Source: Megasphaera sp. UBA1696 (GTDB taxonomy: Bacteria > Bacillota > Negativicutes > Veillonellales > Megasphaeraceae). From it: a stretch of DNA of 19,301 bases. The stretch spans positions 1 to 19,301 of the forward strand of contig DCJQ01000045.1 in the NCBI GenBank assembly GCA_002319965.1, in the 5' to 3' direction. The notes below the pieces were generated by a model. It saw only the letters and a list, made by a program, of their open reading frames with translations, was not told the origin of the DNA and made no database searches. The translations under genes were made by a program, and so were the position numbers. Shown piece after piece: positions 14,901 through 19,301 of the stretch (the first letter of the stretch is position 1; each line of letters begins with the position of its first letter).

Positions 14901-16535
14901 GCCAAGACCCGTCACGCCACGACGGGTGTCGCCCTCATCTCACCGCCGCCTCATCACGACATCTACTCCATTGAAGACTTAGCGGAACTCATCTTCGATT
15001 TGAAGAATGCCAATCGCCATGCCTCCATCGGCGTAAAACTGACGTCCGGCGCCGGCATCGGCACTATTTCTGCCGGCGTCGTCAAGGCTAAGGCTGATTC
15101 CATCGTCGTCAGCGGCTACGATGGCGGTACCGGAGCCTCACCGCGGACGAGCCTGCGCCATGCCGGCCTGCCCTGGGAAATCGGCTTGGCCGAAGTCCAG
15201 CAAACGCTCCTCCTCAACAGCCTACGAGACCGGGTCACCTTAGAAGTAGACGGAAAGCTCCTCACCGGCCGCGACGTCGCCATTGCCGCCTTATTCGGCG
15301 CCGAACGGTTCGGCTTCGGCACGGCACCTTTACTTGCCATCGGCTGCCACATGCTTCGCGTCTGCCACCTCAACACCTGCCCGTACGGCGTCTGCACGCA
15401 AGACGAAAAACTGCGCAAACGCTTCAAAGGCAAACCGGAATACATTATCAACTTCATGCATTTCGTCGCCGAAGACCTGCGGGAAATCATGGCCCGCCTG
15501 GGCTTCCATACCGTAGAAGAAATGATCGGCCGCTACGACTGCTTAAAACAGCGGGACCATATAAGCCATTGGAAGGCCCGGACGGTCAATTTGAAGAACC
15601 TCCTGTACCGGCCGTATACGGATGCCTCCGTGGGCCATCACTTCACGACGCCTCAAGACCATAAAATCAATACGACCCTCGATATGTCCAAACTGGTCCG
15701 CATGTGCCGACCGGCCCTGGAACAGCAGAAACATATCCGGGCCCGCCTGCGTATAAAAAATACAGACCGCGTCACCGGGACCATCCTCGGCAGCGAAATC
15801 ACCAAAGCCTACGGCGAAAAGGGCCTGCCGGAAGATACGATTATCCTATCCTTCGTCGGCTCAGCCGGCCAGAGCTTCGGAGCCTTCATTCCCCACGGCC
15901 TGACCCTGACCCTCGAAGGGGATGCCAACGACTACTTGGGCAAGGGCCTGTCCGGCGGCAAGATCATCGTATCGCCGCCGCGGGAATCGATTTTCCCGGC
16001 AGAAGACAACATCATCATCGGCAACGTCGCCTTTTATGGAGCGACCGCCGGTGAAGCCTACATCAACGGCACGGCCGGCGAACGGTTCTGTGTCCGCAAC
16101 AGCGGCATCGACGCCGTCGTCGAAGGCGTCGGCAACCACGGCTGTGAATATATGACCGGCGGCCGGGTCCTCATCCTCGGCCAGACGGGACATAACTTTG
16201 CCGCCGGCATGTCCGGCGGTGTCGCCTACATCTATGACTTAGATCCGCAGAAGTGCAATACCGACCTGGTAAAACTGGAGCCCCTGACGGATGAAGCAGA
16301 AAAAGCCTCCGTCAAAACGATGCTGGAAAACCACGTCCGCTTCACAGACAGCAACTTAGGACATATCCTCTTAGAAAATTGGGACGACACGGTAAATCAC
16401 CTGACCAAAGTCATTCCCGAAGCCTATGAAGAAATGGTTTCCCTCATCGAAAAGGCCAAAGCCGACGGCCATTCCGACGAAGAAGCCCATATGATTGCCT
16501 TCGAAAAGAAACACGGCAAAAACGGTAAGAAATAA
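11973..16535 (+). CDS. gltB: Glutamate synthase, large (alpha) subunit
   Basis: 1520-aa glutamate synthase, which makes two glutamates from glutamine and 2-oxoglutarate. The N-terminal class II glutaminase domain starts at C24 (HDAC-GIGIVA), implying removal of a 23-residue propeptide. A central domain follows, then the FMN barrel (about 790-1190) with GEGGHLPG and SGYDGGTGASP (near 1047). The cysteines C1131, C1136 and C1141 (CHLNTCPYGVC) would hold the 3Fe-4S cluster. The C-terminal GXGXG helix domain begins at about 1295. I start it at ATG 11973, which has AAAGGGGG 8 nt upstream; a TTG two codons earlier is too close to that site. No gltD follows: a strong terminator comes straight after the stop, so the small subunit is elsewhere or the enzyme takes electrons from ferredoxin. 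Its leader holds an attenuator-like hairpin. Confidence 0.97.
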   Translation: MNKKMRDLPEPQGLYDPSYEHDACGIGIVANIKGIKSYSIIDDALTILENLRHRGAEGADANSGDGAGILVQIPHQFFCRECDVLGFSLPDEGDYGVGMIFAHRYKTFRKEQMDAFEDIVRAEGLSILGWRDVPVDESLIGNIAKKTCPHFLQVFIRKDPAMKTPMDFERKLYVIRKLAEKAIVPKSQEQGTDFYIASLSSKTIVYKGMLTSVQLRHFFLDLSDLDFITSMALIHSRFSTNTFPSWARAHPNRYIVHNGEINTIQGNINWLNAREGKSKSDFFPDLEKVFPVVDDTGSDSSMFDNCLEYLYMTGHSLPHAMMMMIPEPWERDPLMSPEKRDFYRYHNFMLEPWDGPAAIGFCDGTVIGGMLDRNGLRPGRYYVTRDDRVIVSSEVGVVTVPPEDILYKGRLEPGKMLLVDTKKQRIIGDDEIKHEIAAEHPYADWYKEHITDLDDLMDTQALPHSEAIIPYDLKEQEKVFGYTQEDMDKVILPMARDGHHAIDSMGVDVPLAVLNDRPQLLYDYFKENFAQVTNPAIDGVREKTVMSSSIMVGNVANIMDPNEASTAALYLKTPILTNEQLGVIKSLMTPKLHTATLSMLYPVNNGAEGMETAIESLCIDALKAIKNGANILVLSDRGINSRMAAIPALLASAALHHYLIDKAVRSDVGLVLESGEPREVHHFCTLIGYGITAINPYIALESIKELIAGKKLPRLDYEQARQNYIDASVKGILAVMSKMGISTIHSYHGAQIFEAVGISRDLIDKYFCNTPSPIEGLGIAEIAAENALRHKEAYHSGDTLDRGDFYQYHKGGQPHIIDPETVQLLQKAVQTNDYAAYKKYAAHVNRETIFRLRDLLEFEYPAGCSIPIEEVESADSIVKRFRTGAMSYGALSKEAHECIATAMNRLGSMSNTGEGGEDAARFHTEKNDGIKQVASARFGVTSDYLIHADELQIKCSQGAKPGEGGHLPGNKVYPDIAKTRHATTGVALISPPPHHDIYSIEDLAELIFDLKNANRHASIGVKLTSGAGIGTISAGVVKAKADSIVVSGYDGGTGASPRTSLRHAGLPWEIGLAEVQQTLLLNSLRDRVTLEVDGKLLTGRDVAIAALFGAERFGFGTAPLLAIGCHMLRVCHLNTCPYGVCTQDEKLRKRFKGKPEYIINFMHFVAEDLREIMARLGFHTVEEMIGRYDCLKQRDHISHWKARTVNLKNLLYRPYTDASVGHHFTTPQDHKINTTLDMSKLVRMCRPALEQQKHIRARLRIKNTDRVTGTILGSEITKAYGEKGLPEDTIILSFVGSAGQSFGAFIPHGLTLTLEGDANDYLGKGLSGGKIIVSPPRESIFPAEDNIIIGNVAFYGATAGEAYINGTAGERFCVRNSGIDAVVEGVGNHGCEYMTGGRVLILGQTGHNFAAGMSGGVAYIYDLDPQKCNTDLVKLEPLTDEAEKASVKTMLENHVRFTDSNLGHILLENWDDTVNHLTKVIPEAYEEMVSLIEKAKADGHSDEEAHMIAFEKKHGKNGKK

Positions 16536-16537
16536 GG

Positions 16538-16566
16538 AAAAAGAGCTGCCTCAGCAGCTCTTTTTT
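16538..16566 (+). terminator. Strong terminator of gltB
   Basis: A 12-bp stem (16538-16549 with 16554-16565; core GAGCTGC/GCAGCTC flanked by A5 and T5) with a CTCA loop and a T tract, starting 2 nt past the stop. The flanking A run also makes it effective on the minus strand. Confidence 0.92.
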
Positions 16567-16606
16567 CTATGCACGACGGGCCTGCCTCGCGGGAAACGGA
16601 CTCCCC

Positions 16607-16653
16607 TTGCCCCTCTATTAGCTCTCGTGTATACTTAAAGAATAACATACACG
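16607..16653 (+). promoter_or_regulatory. Promoter of the EamA gene with an inverted repeat over the -10
   Basis: TTGCCC (16607-16612), 17 nt, TATACT (16630-16635). The perfect inverted repeat CGTGTAT-N14-ATACACG (16626-16632 and 16647-16653) covers the -10 and the start point and ends just before the ribosome binding site (AAAGGAGG, 16656-16663). This is where a repressor would block transcription. Confidence 0.6.
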
Positions 16654-16670
16654 GCAAAGGAGGTCTTAGC

Positions 16671-17579
16671 ATGACTAAAGCGCAGCATGGTATCATAGCT
16701 TGTGTCATCGGAGCGGTGACGTGGGGCGTTAACGGCGTCGCCAGTCAGTTTTTGCTCTCCAATTATCCCGTAGAACCCTCATGGGTGGCATCGATTCGCA
16801 TGGCCCTGGCCGGCCTGCTCCTAACGATCATGATCATCCCGAAAAAAAGCCATTTAATTCGACAGATGCTGCATGACCCGATCAGTCTGCGGCATTTGAT
16901 CATTTTTGCAATCTTCGGTCTCACCCTAAGCCAATTTTCCTATTTATCAGCCATAAAAAACTCCAACGCCGGCACGGCAACGGTCCTGCAGACTCTCTGC
17001 GTCGTCTTCATGTCCTTCTACTTAGCCGTTCGCTTCCATAAGCGGCCGACGACGAGGGAAATCATCTCCGTTTTCCTGGCCTTTGGCGGCGTATACTTGT
17101 CAGCAACCCAGGGCAACCCGTCGACGATGGTCCTCTCGCCCCTTGGCCTTACCTGGGGTCTCATGGGCGCCGTCGCCGGTGTCGCCTATCCCGTTTTATC
17201 TCAAGGCCTGGCCGCCCACTGGGGGGCCCTCATCACCAACGGCCTGGGCATGATTACCGGCAGTATCATCTTAGGCCTGTCGACACAGGTTTGGACCCAC
17301 TGGCCGGCCCTCGACGCGATGGGGTGGTTTGCCGTAGCCTTCATTGTCATCGTCGGAACGGCCATTTCCTTTACGGCCTTTGTCACCGGCATCAGTGAAA
17401 TCGGCCCCATGAAGGCTACTTTAATAGGAACCTTGGAACCGGTCATCGCCTCGGTGACCTCAGCCATCGTCCTGGGAACGACCTTCCATCCCGTCGAACT
17501 CGTCGGCTACGCCTGTATCATCGCCACGGTATTCATCATCATCCTGCAGAAAAAAACGCCGGCTGAATCTATTTCGTAA
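16671..17579 (+). CDS. EamA/DMT-family permease
   Basis: 302-aa drug/metabolite transporter superfamily protein with ten predicted membrane segments in two EamA repeats (about 8-140 and 152-292). It has the typical openings GAVTWGVNGVASQFLL and GLTWGLMGAVAGVAYPVLSQ and the late GTLEPVIASVTSAIVLG signature. Family members move amino acids, nucleosides or other metabolites across the cytoplasmic membrane, usually outward; the substrate is not predictable. I start it at ATG 16671 because AAAGGAGG lies 7 nt upstream; the frame is open further upstream but overlaps the gltB terminator and the promoter. It is probably monocistronic, although no terminator separates it from the radical SAM gene that follows. 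Confidence 0.92.
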   Translation: MTKAQHGIIACVIGAVTWGVNGVASQFLLSNYPVEPSWVASIRMALAGLLLTIMIIPKKSHLIRQMLHDPISLRHLIIFAIFGLTLSQFSYLSAIKNSNAGTATVLQTLCVVFMSFYLAVRFHKRPTTREIISVFLAFGGVYLSATQGNPSTMVLSPLGLTWGLMGAVAGVAYPVLSQGLAAHWGALITNGLGMITGSIILGLSTQVWTHWPALDAMGWFAVAFIVIVGTAISFTAFVTGISEIGPMKATLIGTLEPVIASVTSAIVLGTTFHPVELVGYACIIATVFIIILQKKTPAESIS

Positions 17580-17594
17580 TACGTATTTTTCGTG

Positions 17595-17600
17595 TATAAT
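17595..17600 (+). promoter_or_regulatory. Putative -10 of the radical SAM / secreted protein unit
   Basis: A perfect TATAAT about 50 bp before the ATG at 17651, without a recognisable -35. The string TCGTGTATA over this -10 also occurs over the EamA -10 (16625-16633), hinting at shared control or simple chance. Confidence 0.45.
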
Positions 17601-17650
17601 AGACCATGTATTAATAATCTATCTGCTTTCTTTTGAAAGGTGTGATTTAT

Positions 17651-18538
17651 ATGATCATTGACGACGCCGGCGGCCTCGTTTTTCGTCCGCCCAGTGAAGC
17701 CCGCAGCTTTATCCTGCGCGTAACCATCGGCTGTTCCCATAATACCTGTCGTTTCTGCAATATGTATAAAGCCTCGAAATTCCGCATCCGTCCCCTCGAA
17801 GAAATCGAAGGGATCATCGAACGCGGTGCCGAAGCCCTGCCTTTTATTCGGCGCATCTTCCTGGCCGACGGCGATGCACTGGTGCTGCCGACCGATACCT
17901 TAATCACGATCATGGAAAAATGTTACGAAAAGTTCCCCAAGCTCACCCGTATCGGCGCCTATGCGACGCCGGCCGATTTAATCCGCAAGACGCCGGAAGA
18001 ATTGAAGCGCCTCCGCGAAGCGGGCCTTGCCATCGTATACATGGGCATCGAAAGCGGTGACGACGACGTCCTGACCTATGTCGACAAGGGAACGACGGCA
18101 GACCTTACCATCGAAGCCGGCAAAAAAGCCTTAGCCGCCGGCATGAAGCTGTCGACGATGATTCTCCTCGGCCTCGGCGGTCAGGAACGGACAAAAGAGC
18201 ATGCCCTCCATACGGCCAAAGTCGTCTCGGCAATCAACCCGACCATGCTCAGTGCCCTGTCCCTCATCATTCCCCATGAAGTTCCCCTCTACGACGACGT
18301 CGTCAGCGGTACATTCACGCCGCTCACGGCCCGGGGATTTCTCAAAGAATTGGACATGATCCTGCGCCATACGGAAATGACCAATCCCTGTATCTTCCGC
18401 AGCAATCACGTATCGAACCTATTCCCCGTCGGCGGCACCCTGCCCATGGACAAAGACAAGATGCTGGCCGCCTTGGAACAATACATTCCCCGGGCCGACG
18501 ATACGCGTCCTCTCTTAAACGATAACGGCAATTTCTAA
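17651..18538 (+). CDS. Radical SAM protein with CX4CX2C cluster motif
   Basis: 295-aa radical SAM enzyme. The cluster cysteines are C28-SHNT-C33-RF-C36 (CX4CX2C) instead of the usual CX3CX2C, followed by NMYKASKFRIRP. The GGE position reads ADGDALVLP, and later motifs include RIGAYATP, GIESGDDDVL and MILLGLGG, as in class B-type elongator/oxygen-independent enzymes of the COG1032-like group. No B12-binding or TRAM domain is present, so it is a core-barrel protein; the reaction is unknown. I start it at ATG 17651, with AAAGGTG 8 nt upstream; a TTG 18 nt earlier lies inside that site region. The gene for a secreted protein follows after 19 nt and is probably co-transcribed. Confidence 0.9.
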   Translation: MIIDDAGGLVFRPPSEARSFILRVTIGCSHNTCRFCNMYKASKFRIRPLEEIEGIIERGAEALPFIRRIFLADGDALVLPTDTLITIMEKCYEKFPKLTRIGAYATPADLIRKTPEELKRLREAGLAIVYMGIESGDDDVLTYVDKGTTADLTIEAGKKALAAGMKLSTMILLGLGGQERTKEHALHTAKVVSAINPTMLSALSLIIPHEVPLYDDVVSGTFTPLTARGFLKELDMILRHTEMTNPCIFRSNHVSNLFPVGGTLPMDKDKMLAALEQYIPRADDTRPLLNDNGNF

Positions 18539-18557
18539 TCTGACGGGAGGTGCCTCC

Positions 18558-19184
18558 ATGAAAAAATTTTTTTTCCTTCTCCTGTTCTTCCTGCTGACCC
18601 TTACGGTTGCCAACGCCGACAACGTTCGCTTCGACAATATGCGTACCGTCGTCATCGCCAATACGACCCAAAACAATTACCCTGCCCGCTATATGAAACG
18701 GGCCCTGATACAGCCTTTCCGCATCCCCTATTGGGACCGCATCGAATCGTCGGCCATCCTGTCTCCTTCGGACGTAACCGAAGAAAACCTGCGGGCAATT
18801 TCCGCGCAGTATAACGCCGATGTCGTCCTGGTCCCGGTCGTACAGACCTGGTACTGGCGCCAGTTCATGGGAAGCTATCGCTTCCGCGACGGCGGCGAAA
18901 CGTACACCGAATACCGCTACCGTCTGACGGTCTATGCCTACGACAAGCGCACCGACCGGATGAACAGTTATTCCGACAGCGGCTACGACATCGAGTCGAC
19001 GTCGATTCTAAACAATCCCGACGACGTCCTCTATCCGGCCATGACCCGGATCTTACGAAAGCTCCCGTATAAACGCATTCCGACGGACATCGAAACGACG
19101 GGAAATACCATTCCTGGCCTGCAAACCAAGACGACTGACGGCGGAGCAAGGATTCTGACCAACGCCTTCCCCCAAGCCATTTGA
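18558..19184 (+). CDS. Small secreted protein of unknown function
   Basis: 208-aa protein with a clear signal peptide: KK, then a run of F and L, then cleavage after ANA (residue 20/21). The mature part is rich in Tyr, Arg and Asp, with VVIANTTQNNYPARYMKRALIQPF near its start, YNADVVLVPVVQTWYW at about 86-101, and YTEYRYRLTVYAYD at about 116-129. The alternating pattern suggests a beta-rich periplasmic or surface protein. It has only one domain-sized unit, no cysteine in the mature part and no lipobox. GGAGG lies 7 nt upstream of the ATG, with CCTCC between, so the site is partly self-complementary. It is the last gene of the unit with the radical SAM protein and is followed by a terminator. 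I do not recognise a family. Confidence 0.85.
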   Translation: MKKFFFLLLFFLLTLTVANADNVRFDNMRTVVIANTTQNNYPARYMKRALIQPFRIPYWDRIESSAILSPSDVTEENLRAISAQYNADVVLVPVVQTWYWRQFMGSYRFRDGGETYTEYRYRLTVYAYDKRTDRMNSYSDSGYDIESTSILNNPDDVLYPAMTRILRKLPYKRIPTDIETTGNTIPGLQTKTTDGGARILTNAFPQAI

Positions 19185-19213
19185 GATCGGTTCCATCGGA
19201 CTCGATTCTTTTC

Positions 19214-19249
19214 AATCACCACTCCATACCATCGGAGTGGTGATTTTTT
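19214..19249 (+). terminator. Strong terminator after the secreted protein
   Basis: A 12-bp stem (AATCACCACTCC, 19214-19225, with GGAGTGGTGATT, 19234-19245) with an 8-nt loop and a T tract to 19249, about 30 nt past the stop. The minus strand has no T tract after the stem. The remaining 52 bases to the edge hold nothing I can name. Confidence 0.93.
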
Positions 19250-19301
19250 CATGCCCAAAAAGATACTCGCCTTTAACCAAATCAAAACCACCAGTTTAAC
19301 T

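Noticed and set aside
19251..19301. Open frame starting at ATG 19251 and running off the right edge
   Set aside because: It begins 1 nt after the T tract of a strong terminator and has no properly spaced ribosome binding site. Only 17 codons are visible.
1..19301. tRNA, rRNA, CRISPR arrays, insertion sequences, toxin-antitoxin or defence genes
   Set aside because: I looked for cloverleaf tails, regularly spaced repeats, transposase motifs and small paired ORFs and found none.

Overview
The window (about 19.3 kb, roughly 50-55% G+C by eye) looks like chromosome of an anaerobic diderm Firmicute. My best guess is Negativicutes/Veillonellales (Megasphaera- or Dialister-like). Ribosome binding sites are of the strong GGAGG type, several starts are TTG, and promoters are of the consensus sigma-A type, all Firmicute traits. 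Two ArnT-like lipid-linked sugar transferases point to an outer membrane with LPS. The taxon is an inference, not proven here. I see no rRNA, tRNA, CRISPR array, insertion sequence or phage gene.

Left part (1-5840): five genes, all on the minus strand, each apparently with its own promoter. In the order they lie they are a canonical radical SAM protein, an IclR-type repressor behind a perfect TTGACA-N16-TATAAT promoter, an ADP-ribosylglycohydrolase (DraG/ARH type) preceded by a leader of about 390 nt, a class I PLP aminotransferase, and an MgtC/SapB membrane protein. Two conspicuous inverted repeats lie here: a 14-bp terminator stem after the aminotransferase (3651-3688) and an 11-bp arm repeat between MgtC and the aminotransferase promoter (5083-5118).

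Middle (5841-11785): transcription diverges to the plus strand. A gene-poor 435-bp spacer precedes an acyltransferase-3-like membrane protein that lacks the usual N-terminal histidine. A compact operon follows: DedA (TTG start), two tandem paralogous ArnT/GT83 membrane glycosyltransferases and a uracil-DNA glycosylase-like protein. DedA and the first ArnT overlap by ATGA, and the other spacings are 9 and 15 nt. DedA-family proteins are known to recycle undecaprenyl phosphate, the carrier released by ArnT-type enzymes, so DedA and the ArnT pair make sense as one envelope-modification unit.

Right part (11786-19301): gltB, encoding a full-length glutamate synthase large subunit, has a good promoter and a terminator-like hairpin inside its short leader. 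It ends in a strong terminator with no gltD after it. Next come an EamA/DMT permease with an inverted repeat over its promoter, and then a two-gene unit: a radical SAM protein with an unusual CX4CX2C cluster motif and a small secreted protein of unknown function. That unit closes with a 12-bp-stem terminator.

No obviously new multi-gene system stands out. The most noteworthy items are the structured leader of the ADP-ribosylglycohydrolase, the attenuator-like hairpin of gltB, the DedA-ArnT-ArnT module, and the two coding oddities (the His-less acyltransferase and the CX4CX2C radical SAM protein).
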